Of a stretch of 64,000 nucleotides of DNA, positions 1-7,320 are shown one piece after another. How positions within the stretch are numbered: the stretch's first letter is position 1; each line of letters opens with the position of its first letter. The DNA lies in assembly GCF_004217145.1 (NCBI RefSeq), contig NZ_SHKR01000013.1, positions 806,001 through 870,000 on the forward strand, in the 5' to 3' direction. The position numbers and the translations under genes are program-made. Below the pieces are notes generated by a model. That model did not search any database. It had not been told where the DNA came from and saw only the letters and a program-made list of their open reading frames with translations. Source of the stretch: Kribbella rubisoli (GTDB lineage Bacteria; Actinomycetota; Actinomycetes; Propionibacteriales; Kribbellaceae).

Positions 1-2
1 CC

Positions 3-236
3 AACCGACTGCGCAGCGTCCCTACCGCCAAGGTCGCCCGGCAGGTGCGCAGCGCCCTCAACCAGGGTGCCACCGATGAACAGCGCATCGGGCTCATCGC
101 CGAAGTCCTCGACGAGGCCGGCATCACCGCCCCGCCGCCGCGCGAGCCATTGGCTGACATCGAGAAGCACGAGGTCCGCCTCGTGACGTGGCTGGCGGTC
201 AAGGGAACTAGGTCCGTTGACGGGACCGCCGGATGA
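3..236 (+). CDS. C-terminal end of an unknown gene (truncated by window edge)
   Basis: The reading frame is open from base 3 and ends at TGA 234-236, so only about 77 C-terminal residues are visible. I do not recognise the family. The tail contains the charged segment EVLDEAG followed by REPLADIEKHEVRLVTWLAV and looks helical. Its stop overlaps the start of the next gene as ATGA (233-236), which implies translational coupling and a shared job with the HEPN-DUF3320 protein downstream. In-frame GTG at 45 could be an internal start, but the frame stays open to the edge, so a longer protein is more likely. Confidence 0.55.
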   Translation, partial: NRLRSVPTAKVARQVRSALNQGATDEQRIGLIAEVLDEAGITAPPPREPLADIEKHEVRLVTWLAVKGTRSVDGTAG

Positions 237-1330
237 CCTTTGATGCACGTCACTCAGTCGACAAGGGACTGCATCACCTTGCCGGCCGACTCGACCCGAT
301 CATCGGCGCGAAGCTAGGCCCGAGCCTTCGCGGCTTGCCGTGGCCGACGGTACTGACCGAGTTGGACAAGATGCGTGGCAAGCCGCCGAAGTCCTACGTC
401 TCGACCGACCTTCAGGCACAGCTCAAGGCCATCACAGAACGGCTCGGCAACCTCGGCTTCCCGTTCGACGACCACACACGCTTGGTGAGCGCGCTCGGCA
501 GCGAGCTGCGGATTGTCCGTAACCGCTGGGCCCACCACGACGAGCTGACCACGCTGGATGCGTGGCGTGCCCACGACTTCGCAGTTCGACTGCTGGAGCA
601 CTTCGGCGACGGCCCGGGTATTGCCGGTGCAAGCAAGTTGAGGGACGAGGCGTTCAACGAGCTGGTTGAGGAGAAGGGCGTCGCTTCGCACGTCGCTCCC
701 GCAACTATGGCGCCTGTTGCGGCTCCGAAGCCCGCCGTGAAGGAGCCCCGCGCCGCTGACGTCGTCCGCCCCGACCCGGCCATGCTCACTCGCGCCGACC
801 CGACCAGCACCCCGACCATCGGAGCGGGCCGTTTCGAGTTCGAGCCGTGGGCAGTCGTGCTCGTAGGCGACGTCTCCGTCCTCGACGACCTCCCCAAGAA
901 GGTTGCAAAGGAAAAGGTCCGCGCCGTCGCGACCGAGATCGCCGAGTTCGAGGGGCCGATCCACATCGACAGGCTGGCGCAGCTCACGGCGGCCTCGTTT
1001 GGCGTCCAGCGTCTATGGCCTGCGCGCGAGAAGAGGCTGACCTACCAGATCAGGCAGACCGGCCTGCTGGTCGACGACGAAAGGTTCGTGTGGCCGAGCG
1101 AGCTCGACTCGAAAACCTGGCGCGAGTTCCGCCCCAACGACAGCACTGTCGATCGACCGTTCACCGAGATCAGCCCGGTGGAGATCGTGAACGCCATGCG
1201 CCTACTGAAGACCGCCACGCCGAGCCTCAGTGACGCCAGCCTCGACGCCGCCACTCTCCAGACTTTCGGGCGCAAGCGCAAGACCAAGCAGTTCGCCGTC
1301 CACCTTGACAAGGCGCGGGCACTACTCTGA
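233..1330 (+). CDS. Swt1-type HEPN domain protein with C-terminal DUF3320-like domain
   Basis: The 365-residue protein has two regions joined by a Pro/Ala-rich linker (about 150-200). Residues 5-125 resemble the Swt1-family HEPN domain of prokaryotic DUF499 ATPases, with the RNase signature R96-NRWA-H101 followed by H102. Residues 200-365 resemble DUF3320, normally the last domain of very large DUF4011-type helicases, with FEGPIHIDRLAQLTAASFG as the best match. HEPN proteins with R-x4-H are usually metal-independent ribonucleases in defence or toxin-antitoxin systems. No ATPase, helicase or nuclease domain lies between the two parts, so the usual core is missing or is supplied by the upstream partner. 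The start ATG overlaps the upstream stop. The family calls come from memory of the motifs, not a profile search. Confidence 0.7.
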   Translation: MTFDARHSVDKGLHHLAGRLDPIIGAKLGPSLRGLPWPTVLTELDKMRGKPPKSYVSTDLQAQLKAITERLGNLGFPFDDHTRLVSALGSELRIVRNRWAHHDELTTLDAWRAHDFAVRLLEHFGDGPGIAGASKLRDEAFNELVEEKGVASHVAPATMAPVAAPKPAVKEPRAADVVRPDPAMLTRADPTSTPTIGAGRFEFEPWAVVLVGDVSVLDDLPKKVAKEKVRAVATEIAEFEGPIHIDRLAQLTAASFGVQRLWPAREKRLTYQIRQTGLLVDDERFVWPSELDSKTWREFRPNDSTVDRPFTEISPVEIVNAMRLLKTATPSLSDASLDAATLQTFGRKRKTKQFAVHLDKARALL

Positions 1331-1425
1331 GGGCCTCAGGTAGCGGAGACCTCAACGGGATGTGGAAATGCTGGCCACCGGCCTGCACTCGTCGCCGTCA
1401 GCGGGGGCAGTCTTCAAGGAGGCCA

Positions 1426-1536
1426 ATGAGCGAGAAACGAACTGGCCAGTCGACACGCTCGCGCTTCTCCGCGTTCTTCCACCAGCAGCTGCCGACCGGG
1501 GAGACGGCCAACTTCCCGCGATCTCGACCATCTTGA
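1426..1536 (+). CDS. Small ORF, 36 residues, unknown
   Basis: ATG at 1426 is preceded by AAGGAGG at 1416-1422, three bases upstream, which is a little close. The frame runs 36 codons to TGA at 1534-1536. The product begins MSEKRTGQSTRSRFSAFF and is basic and serine-rich, with no membrane segment. It could be a small island protein such as an excisionase remnant or the start of a decayed gene. I cannot assign a function, and it may be chance. Confidence 0.25.
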   Translation: MSEKRTGQSTRSRFSAFFHQQLPTGETANFPRSRPS

Positions 1537-1683
1537 GTTGTTGTCCGCCTTTACTCGGCAAAATCAACGGAAGACGCTGGCTGAGCATGGTCACCAATGA
1601 GAAGCCTGGTGCCGTGAATCCGCAGGTCACGGGTAGGTTTCGCCAATTGATGACCAACGATGAGCGTATTCTTGCCAGTTTCC

Positions 1684-1717
1684 GCGGGTTGTGGGTTCGA
1701 GTCCCACGGGGCCTACC
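1684..1717 (+). other. 3' fragment of a tRNA gene (probable attachment-site scar)
   Basis: Bases 1693-1709 form a perfect T-arm: GTGGG, loop TTCGAGT, CCCAC. They are followed by GGGGCCT as the 3' acceptor strand (1710-1716) and A as discriminator. The matching 5' acceptor strand AGGCCCC, D-arm and anticodon arm are absent from the 70 bases upstream. An isolated tRNA 3' end is the usual attR left when an integrase inserts an element into a tRNA gene. The intact tRNA should then lie at the other end of the island, left of this window. The isoacceptor cannot be told from the fragment. Confidence 0.75.
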
Positions 1718-1775
1718 TTTGAAGAATGGTCTCTGAGCTGCGTAAGCAGGTTGGAGGCCATTGTCGGGTTTGCGG

Positions 1776-2699
1776 CTACTCGGCTAGGAGGAGGAATTGG
1801 AAGCCGGTGAGGGCTGCGTGGTTGGTTCCGTTGAAGGTGGCCGGGATCTTGCCGTAGGACATCGTCGCGGTGGCTGTGCCGTTGAACTTGCTGAAGCCGT
1901 ACTGGTAGCCCGTGTCGGTGTCGTGGTCGACGGCGGTGATGATGGTGGCGCCGTTGACGCCGCACTTGTTGACGACCAGGGACTCGTATGCCGCCCAGCC
2001 GGATTTCCGGATCAGCCTTACGACCGGCTTTGCCTTGGTGGTGGTGGGGATGTGGATTGTGTAGAGCGCGCCTGCCTTCGTGGTCATGAGGAGGGTGTCG
2101 TAGGTCATCTCCTCGCTGATCATGGTCATCGTCTTGAAGCCCTTGAAGCCTGCGAACGAGCCGGCCGACTTGTACCCGGTGCCGTTCGGGGCGTAGCGGT
2201 ACAGGTTGCCGTTGCTGTTCAGGCCGTACAGGTACGCGGGCCGGGATCCCTTGAGGGGATAGTTCGAGGTGGCGATGGACGTGAAGCTCGCCCAGCCAGT
2301 GCCGACCCTGACCGCCGTCGACTGCGCCGGGCTCCGCCCGGAGAGGACGGTCGTCTGCCGGTACAGGTTCGAGCCCAGCAGGAAGAGGCCGAAGGCGTAG
2401 TACTGCGTGCCCGCGGCGTTCCACGCCAGGTACCACCTGTCCATGAAGCGGGTGGCGAAGAACTTCGAGTACACGTACGGCGGGTACACCAGCCTCGGCG
2501 GCTTGTGCGCGCCGATGTCGACGGTGTCCACGACGTTCGCCTTGGTCGGCCAGACGACCGAGCTCCCGCAGTTCTCGGTCGCGGCGGCGGCTGAGCCGCG
2601 CGCGGCGGAGGCCGTTGATGTCGCGCTAGCAGTGGTGGTGGCAGTGGAGGCCAGCAGACCGACACCAGCCAGGACAAGCGCAAGACGCTGCAACTTCAT
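1776..2699 (-). CDS. Secreted hypothetical protein, possible beta-propeller
   Basis: The ATG at 2699 is preferred over the upstream in-frame start at 2726 because GGAGGGG lies 9 bases upstream of it. The product is 307 residues. It opens with a clear signal peptide (MKLQRLALVLAGVGLLAS) and an Ala/Thr-rich stretch, giving an exported protein. The mature part has repeating Tyr/Trp/Gly-rich strands such as YLYGLNSNGNLYRYAP and GALYTIHIP, which recalls tachylectin-like propeller repeats. Two cysteines (NCGSS and NKCGV) could form a disulfide. No catalytic motif is visible. It stands alone, next to the island junction and pointing toward it. Confidence 0.65.
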   Translation of the reverse strand: MKLQRLALVLAGVGLLASTATTTASATSTASAARGSAAAATENCGSSVVWPTKANVVDTVDIGAHKPPRLVYPPYVYSKFFATRFMDRWYLAWNAAGTQYYAFGLFLLGSNLYRQTTVLSGRSPAQSTAVRVGTGWASFTSIATSNYPLKGSRPAYLYGLNSNGNLYRYAPNGTGYKSAGSFAGFKGFKTMTMISEEMTYDTLLMTTKAGALYTIHIPTTTKAKPVVRLIRKSGWAAYESLVVNKCGVNGATIITAVDHDTDTGYQYGFSKFNGTATATMSYGKIPATFNGTNHAALTGFQFLLLAE

Positions 2700-2904
2700 T
2701 AAGTAGTCCCCTCCAGAGAAGCACACGACCCCCCAAGGTCGAGCTGACCCTAGCGCCTGCCTCGACAGAACGGTGGACTATTGCAGCTTTGTGCAACGCC
2801 CTGTCGCGACAAGGCACCCGTGCAGAAATCCTCTCTGGATCGGGAACCTGCTCGTTCGCACCGACACCTAACGATCGCAAGGGGAATCGTGAGGGGAGTG
2901 TGGA

Positions 2905-3483
2905 GTGGGCGGCGTACGGGCTGTGGCTGCTGTGTCGGACCGGGAGCTGTGGGCTCAAGCCGCGGAGGGCGACTCCGGAGCGTTCGCGCAGCTGTATGAC
3001 CGGCATGCCCGGGCGATCTACAACTTCCTGCATCGCCGGACCGGGTCCTGGAGTGACGCGGAGGACCTGACGTCCGCGGTCTTCCTGCAAGCCTGGCGGC
3101 GGCGGGCTGACGTCGTACTCGATCGTGACTCGGCCCTGCCCTGGTTGCTCCGGACGGCCGACTACACGGTCCGCAACGAGTGGCGGAGCAAGCTTCGCTA
3201 CCGCCGCGCGCTGGCTGCCGCGCATCTCCTTCACAGGGAGGTCGAGGACCCTGCGGATGACGTGGCGGGGCGTCTCGATGACGACCGCCGGATCCGGGCA
3301 GTCCTGGCGTCGCTGGAACGCCTGCCTAGACAGGAACACGAGGTCATCGAGCTCTGCGTCTGGGCCGGACTCGATCAGGCTGCGGCGGCGGTAGCGCTCG
3401 ACGTACCGATCGGCACGGTCAAGTCGCGGCTGTCCCGCGCTCGAAAGCACCTGCGCGAACTGAATCTGGAGACCCAGGCATGA
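2905..3483 (+). CDS. ECF-type RNA polymerase sigma factor
   Basis: The 192-residue protein has sigma region 2 at about residues 28-95 (FAQLYDRHARAIYNFLHRR, then DAEDLTSAVFLQAWRR) and region 4 at about 125-180, with the helix-turn-helix AAAVALDVPIGTVKSRLSRAR. It recruits RNA polymerase to alternative promoters. The GTG at 2905 has GAGGGGAG upstream; a later GTG at 2932 (VSDRELWAQAAEGD) also matches how the family normally begins. Its stop overlaps the start of the next gene (ATGA, 3480-3483), so the membrane protein downstream is the likely partner or regulator. Confidence 0.9.
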   Translation: MGGVRAVAAVSDRELWAQAAEGDSGAFAQLYDRHARAIYNFLHRRTGSWSDAEDLTSAVFLQAWRRRADVVLDRDSALPWLLRTADYTVRNEWRSKLRYRRALAAAHLLHREVEDPADDVAGRLDDDRRIRAVLASLERLPRQEHEVIELCVWAGLDQAAAAVALDVPIGTVKSRLSRARKHLRELNLETQA

Positions 3484-4310
3484 ATATTCTGCTGCCCGAC
3501 GGCGATCTGCGTCCGTCGACCCGAGACCGTCAGCGCGACGAACTGATCTCGATCCTCGAGAGCGAATTCGGTACGCCGTCACGCCGCCGACTGCTCGTTC
3601 CGCTGGCCGCGGTCGCGGCGGTCGTCCTGGTTGCCGCGCTTGGTTTCGTGCTGAGGGACGGCAAGCCGCGCGTTGAGCAGAGTGCGCCAGCGGTCGAGCC
3701 CTTGAGCGCCGCGGACAAGGCACATCTCGGTCAGCGCTGCCTGGTCAGCTACAACCTCGCGACGTCCACGGGCCACACGGTTCTCGACGGTTTCCGGTTC
3801 GTGAACCCGCCCGGCGACGCGTACGTCCGGACGTGGGTCGTCGGGTACGGCGATGGTCTGTGGGTGAACTGCGGGTTCAACCAGGCCGGAGTCATGGTCT
3901 CGGGTACTGCGGCCGCACCGAGGTTGGGGCTGTTCAACGAGGCGCAGCCCGGCGGGCCAGGCAGCGGTGCCTACGTCAAGCCGATCACGCGCATCACCGT
4001 CACGCCGCTCGGCGGCGAACCGGTCGAGGCCCTACTCCGCAACGGCTTCTACTACGCCCCGGTGAGGTCGGTGGCGGCCGGCAAGACGCAGACCGACAGC
4101 ACCCCTCGCCCGTACGTCGTTCGCGCGTACGACGCCACCGGAAACCTCGTCTACACCAGCGCGCAGACCGAGGCCGACCGCAAGGCCGATCAAGTCGCCT
4201 GCCGAGCCGACCCGACAGGCCGCACATACGCCTTGATCGGCTCGGAAAGACCCCTCCCCGCTCCCAAAGACTGCCGCCCCAACCTCCCCTGGACCTGGCT
4301 ACCCAACTGA
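3480..4310 (+). CDS. Membrane-anchored partner of the ECF sigma factor
   Basis: The 276-residue protein has a short cytoplasmic N-terminus (RDRQRDELISILESEFG), one transmembrane segment at about 38-58 (VPLAAVAAVVLVAALGFVL) and a large outer domain of about 215 residues with several cysteines. The layout suits a membrane anti-sigma protein, but there is no H-x3-C-x2-C zinc motif, so the assignment rests on the ATGA coupling to the sigma gene. The outer domain has no family I recognise. The gene ends convergent with, and overlapping by 12 bp, the aldo-keto reductase gene. Confidence 0.7.
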   Translation: MNILLPDGDLRPSTRDRQRDELISILESEFGTPSRRRLLVPLAAVAAVVLVAALGFVLRDGKPRVEQSAPAVEPLSAADKAHLGQRCLVSYNLATSTGHTVLDGFRFVNPPGDAYVRTWVVGYGDGLWVNCGFNQAGVMVSGTAAAPRLGLFNEAQPGGPGSGAYVKPITRITVTPLGGEPVEALLRNGFYYAPVRSVAAGKTQTDSTPRPYVVRAYDATGNLVYTSAQTEADRKADQVACRADPTGRTYALIGSERPLPAPKDCRPNLPWTWLPN

Positions 4311-5309
4311 GCCGACGAGAGCGGCGCCGAAGACCCACGAGGATGTCTGCGCGATGAAGTCGTACGGGAATCCGAGTTCGAACGCGGTGGCCTCGTTCAG
4401 GCGGGCGATGGTCTCGGGCGGCAGGACGAGGTCGGCGGCGGCGAGGTTGTCGCGGAGTTGATCGGCGGTCCGCGCTCCGACGATGGGGTGAATCAGGGGC
4501 GAACGGCACATCGTCCAGGCGATCGCTACCTGCGATGACGTTGTGCCGAGTTCATCGGCGACGTCTTGCACGACTCGGGCAACGGCGTGATCCCTGGCTG
4601 ACAGCGATTCTGGGGCCAGTCGGCTTCCGGACGCAGGTGTCCCGAGGGCGTATTTGCCGGACAGTACTCCGCCGCCGAGCGGGCTCCACGCGGTCACGCC
4701 GAGGCCGAGCGACTCGGCCATAGGCAGCAGTTCGCGTTCGATGTCGCGCTGGAGCAGGCTGTACGGGACCTGCAGGCCGACGAACGGGCTCCAGCCGCGC
4801 CACTCGGCCAATGTGTTGGCGCGGGACACGACCCAGGCGGGTGCGTCGGAGATTCCGACGTACAGAACCTTGCCGGCCTGTACTGCGTCGTCCAGCGCTC
4901 GCATGGTTTCCTCGAGCGGCGTGTGCTGGTCCCACATGTGCACCCAGTAGACGTCCAGGTAATCGGTGCGCAGGCGGCGCAGGCTGGTCTCCAGCGATGC
5001 GCGGAGGTTCTTGCGGTGGTTCCCGGCGGCATTGGGGTCGGTACGGTCGCGGGAGACGGTGTACTTCGTTCCGAGCACGAACGACTCACGCCGGCCGGAC
5101 AGCAGTTCGCCGAGGAACTCCTCGCTGGCCCCATCGCGGTAGTTGATGGCGGTGTCGATCATGTTGCCGCCCGCCTCGGCGTACAGGTCCAGCATCTGTC
5201 GGCACTCCGTCATCGGTGCGCCGACCCCGCCCTGTTCTCCGAACGTCATCGCGCCCAGGATCAGCTCGGAGATCCGAAGGCCGCTGGTACCCAAGGTGCG
5301 ATACCTCAT
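4299..5309 (-). CDS. Aldo/keto reductase
   Basis: The 336-residue NADPH-dependent oxidoreductase has a TIM-barrel pattern. The catalytic tetrad is visible as D52, Y57, K82 and H124 (DTAINYRDG, LGTKY, YWVHMWD). The start MRYRTLGTSGLRISELILG is typical of the YghZ/Tas-like branch, which reduces aldehydes and ketones. Its ATG overlaps the stop of the VOC gene by 4 bases, so the two are one operon. Transcription probably starts at the operator region 5761-5811, giving likely control by the divergent TetR protein. Confidence 0.88.
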   Translation of the reverse strand: MRYRTLGTSGLRISELILGAMTFGEQGGVGAPMTECRQMLDLYAEAGGNMIDTAINYRDGASEEFLGELLSGRRESFVLGTKYTVSRDRTDPNAAGNHRKNLRASLETSLRRLRTDYLDVYWVHMWDQHTPLEETMRALDDAVQAGKVLYVGISDAPAWVVSRANTLAEWRGWSPFVGLQVPYSLLQRDIERELLPMAESLGLGVTAWSPLGGGVLSGKYALGTPASGSRLAPESLSARDHAVARVVQDVADELGTTSSQVAIAWTMCRSPLIHPIVGARTADQLRDNLAAADLVLPPETIARLNEATAFELGFPYDFIAQTSSWVFGAALVGSVG

Positions 5310-5764
5310 GGGGTCGCCGATCCACTGAACAGCTCGGCGGCCCGGGCGGCGATCTCCGCTGGTGACACGTCCTGGACGTGTTGATCCAATGCCCAGCGGT
5401 GCCCGGACGGGTCCAGGAACTGGCCGGTGCGATCCCCCCAGAAGGCATCATGGACCGGCTCGTAGACCGTGGCTCCTGCCTGCAGAGCCCGGGCCCAGGC
5501 GGAGTCGATGTTGGGGACCTGGATATGCAGCGCGGCCGGCGTGCCGCCGAGCGCGGCCGGAGTGTGCTGGCCCCGGTCGGGCATCTCTCCCGCCACCGCC
5601 AGGATGGTGTCGCCGAGGAGGAGTTCTACTGTCAGCGTCCGGCCATCGGGAACGGTGAGGCGGCTCGTCTCTTGTGCGCCCAACGCATCGGCGTACCAAG
5701 AGGCGGCCTGGTCCGGGTCATTGACGACCAAATGAATCGCAATCTGAGTCACGCTTGCGACCAT
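5306..5764 (-). CDS. VOC family (glyoxalase-like) protein
   Basis: The ATG at 5764 (MVASVTQIAIHLVV) is chosen over an in-frame start at 5794, which would lie inside the TetR operator. The 152-residue product shows the vicinal-oxygen-chelate pattern of two beta-alpha-beta-beta-beta units: residues about 8-60 (PDQAASWYADALGAQETSRL) and 80-135 (DSAWARALQAGATV, then DRTGQFLDPSGHRWAL). Substrate unknown; relatives include glyoxalase-like and PhnB-like enzymes. It is the first gene of the operon with the aldo-keto reductase. No Shine-Dalgarno is seen, so a leaderless or near-leaderless transcript is possible. Confidence 0.8.
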   Translation of the reverse strand: MVASVTQIAIHLVVNDPDQAASWYADALGAQETSRLTVPDGRTLTVELLLGDTILAVAGEMPDRGQHTPAALGGTPAALHIQVPNIDSAWARALQAGATVYEPVHDAFWGDRTGQFLDPSGHRWALDQHVQDVSPAEIAARAAELFSGSATP

Positions 5765-5811
5765 ACATTGTGTATGGTCGTAGCGTCCATACATAGTGTC
5801 CGGACACTATG
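5761..5811. promoter_or_regulatory. Two palindromic operators between VOC and TetR genes
   Basis: Bases 5792-5811 form the perfect 20-bp palindrome CATAGTGTCCGGACACTATG. Bases 5761-5777 form CCATACA-TTG-TGTATGG with perfect 7-bp arms. The first overlaps the first ATG of the TetR gene and the second overlaps the start of the VOC gene, the usual position for autoregulation plus control of a divergent operon by a TetR repressor. Confidence 0.75.
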
Positions 5812-6474
5812 ATGAGTTGCATGCCTTCCAGACGCACTGTGCGCTCTGACCGTCGATCCGCGGCATCCCCGGCCTCCGCGGAGCTGCGGGAGCGAATCTT
5901 GTCCGCGACGCGCGAGTTGCTGCAGAACTCCCGCTTCGACAGCCTCAGCGTGGCCGACATCCTCGACTCCGCTGGCGTGTCCCGGGCCAGCTTCTACTTC
6001 TACTTCCCGAGCAAACAGGCGGTGCTTGCTGACCTGGTGCGCGAGGCGGTCGCGCAGGGGCAGCAGGCGGCTCGCCCCTGGACCGACCAGGAGCAGGATC
6101 CGGTCACCGCGCTTCGGGCCGGTGTGACCGATGGAGCCAGGCTGTGGCGCGACAACGCCGGCGTTCTGATGGCGATCGTCGAGAGTTGGGGATCTGACGA
6201 AGAGCTTCGCGAGCTATGGCTCGAGCAGATGAACCTGTTCACCGAGGCCGCCACCGCACGCATCGAATCCGACCCCCATGCGGGCCCGCGACTCGGCTCC
6301 ACGCACACGCGCGCCGTCGCCGCATCGCTGACCTGGTTGGGGGAACGCCTCTATTACCTGGCCGCAGCCTCGGTCCCGCCGTTCGACGACGAGGAAGTCC
6401 TCATCGACACCCTCACCACCGCCTGGACCTCCATCCTGTACGGCGACTCGTCGCGGTTGGAGGGTGACAGCTGA
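5809..6474 (+). CDS. TetR/AcrR family transcriptional regulator (EthR-like)
   Basis: The 221-residue protein has an N-terminal TetR helix-turn-helix at about 25-75 (ILSATRELLQNSRFDSLSVADILDSAGVSRASFYFYFPSKQAVLADLV). The FYFYF form and the long C-terminal ligand domain with paired Trp residues resemble the EthR group. It probably represses itself and the divergent VOC/aldo-keto reductase operon through the palindromes at 5761-5811. ATG codons at 5809, 5812 and 5821 are all possible starts. The first lies inside the 20-bp palindrome and has no ribosome-binding site, so the start at 5821 (MPSRRTV) is a good alternative. Confidence 0.88.
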   Translation: MMSCMPSRRTVRSDRRSAASPASAELRERILSATRELLQNSRFDSLSVADILDSAGVSRASFYFYFPSKQAVLADLVREAVAQGQQAARPWTDQEQDPVTALRAGVTDGARLWRDNAGVLMAIVESWGSDEELRELWLEQMNLFTEAATARIESDPHAGPRLGSTHTRAVAASLTWLGERLYYLAAASVPPFDDEEVLIDTLTTAWTSILYGDSSRLEGDS

Positions 6475-6530
6475 GGACAGCGGGCTGAGACTGCTGGTGC
6501 TGGCGTGGCTTGGGTGGGGAGGGGTGTGCG

Positions 6531-7019
6531 ATGGCGGCGGGATGGGTGTTGGCGGCGGCCTCGTTCTTTGCGGGGCTGGCGGCGGGGTTTTTGGGTGGGT
6601 TGTGTTTGATTTTGCGGCCGGTGCAGGGGGAGATGGGCGGCCGGGAGTTTCGGGGGTTTATGGAGACGTTTCTTCGGTATGCGGACAACGGCTGGGGCAA
6701 GGCGTACAACTACGCCTGGTCGATGGGGATGGGGATCGGCCCGATCGTTGCGCTCGTGCTGCTGCGGGACGATCCCGGCTCCGCGTCGTTCGTGCTGACC
6801 GCGATCGGGCTCGGCATCGTGATCGTCGGTGTGTACGTCGTTTCGAACGTCTGGAAAACCCCGCAGTACAAGGTGATCCTGGCATGGGACCCCGACGCGC
6901 TCCCCGCGAGCTGGGAGGCGGACCGGCAGCGCTACTTCAACATCAACTGGATTCAGCTGGCGACGACTTGGTCAGCCTTCATCCTGTTCCTCATCGCTCT
7001 CCTTGAATTGCCACGTTGA
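6531..7019 (+). CDS. DUF1772-like (anthrone oxygenase-like) membrane protein
   Basis: The ATG at 6531 follows GAGGGG with about 7 bases between, so it is preferred over 6510. The 162-residue protein has four hydrophobic segments (about 2-28, 55-75, 82-105, 140-160). The N-terminal GFLGGLCLILRPV and the conserved N/W-rich C-terminal turn (YFNINWIQLATTWSAFI) fit the DUF1772 family, which includes anthrone-oxygenase-like proteins; the reaction here is unknown. The first 200 bases are strikingly G-rich with TTG/GGG codons. It overlaps the convergent DUF427 gene by 29 bp. Confidence 0.65.
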   Translation: MAAGWVLAAASFFAGLAAGFLGGLCLILRPVQGEMGGREFRGFMETFLRYADNGWGKAYNYAWSMGMGIGPIVALVLLRDDPGSASFVLTAIGLGIVIVGVYVVSNVWKTPQYKVILAWDPDALPASWEADRQRYFNINWIQLATTWSAFILFLIALLELPR

Positions 7020-7320
7020 CCTGGACGGGGTCGAAGGCTACGTAGCCGGTGAAGTCGCGGCCTACCCGTTCGATGGCGGAGTGCTTCGGGGCGGGGTACG
7101 CCCAGGCCGCGTCGGAGAGGGTGCGGCTTGGTGTTGTGACGTCGAAGTACTCGGCGTGGCCCTTCCAGGGACAGACGTAGGGCTTTGGTGAGGGGCGGAG
7201 TACGCCGATGGTGAGCGCGGCCTGCGGGAAGTAGTGGTTTCCCTCGATGACGACGACTTCGTTGGCGGGGGCCTCTGCCAGCAGTGTTCCGTCTGCGGTG
7301 GCTTTGATGTCCATGCTCAC
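6991..7320 (-). CDS. DUF427 domain protein
   Basis: The 109-residue protein covers the whole DUF427 fold. The signatures are EVVVIEGNHYFP near residue 20-31, PYVCPWKGHAEYFDV near 47-61 and a late AWAYPAPK. DUF427 proteins are small beta-rich proteins of unknown function, often next to oxidoreductases. Its ATG (7318-7320) overlaps the stop of the upstream oxidoreductase gene (7317-7319), so both are likely one transcript. The tail overlaps the convergent membrane-protein gene. Confidence 0.85.
   Translation of the reverse strand: MSMDIKATADGTLLAEAPANEVVVIEGNHYFPQAALTIGVLRPSPKPYVCPWKGHAEYFDVTTPSRTLSDAAWAYPAPKHSAIERVGRDFTGYVAFDPVQVNVAIQGER

Larger units (their letters stand above)
1331..1775. 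other. Gene-poor junction at the end of the putative island
   Basis: The 445 bases between the HEPN gene and the secreted-protein gene contain one small ORF with a good Shine-Dalgarno sequence (1426-1536) and the tRNA 3' fragment (1684-1717). Longer open frames on both strands here read through the tRNA scar and show no protein-like pattern. I see no integrase gene or terminator in the stretch. Confidence 0.5.

Noticed and set aside
1362..1736. 124-residue open frame over the tRNA scar
   Set aside because: It reads through the tRNA T-arm and has no protein-like pattern; the non-coding scar explains the sequence.
1627..2436. 269-residue minus-strand frame containing the phrase GLEPTTRG
   Set aside because: That phrase is the well-known false translation of an antisense tRNA 3' end; the rest is a shadow of the secreted-protein gene.
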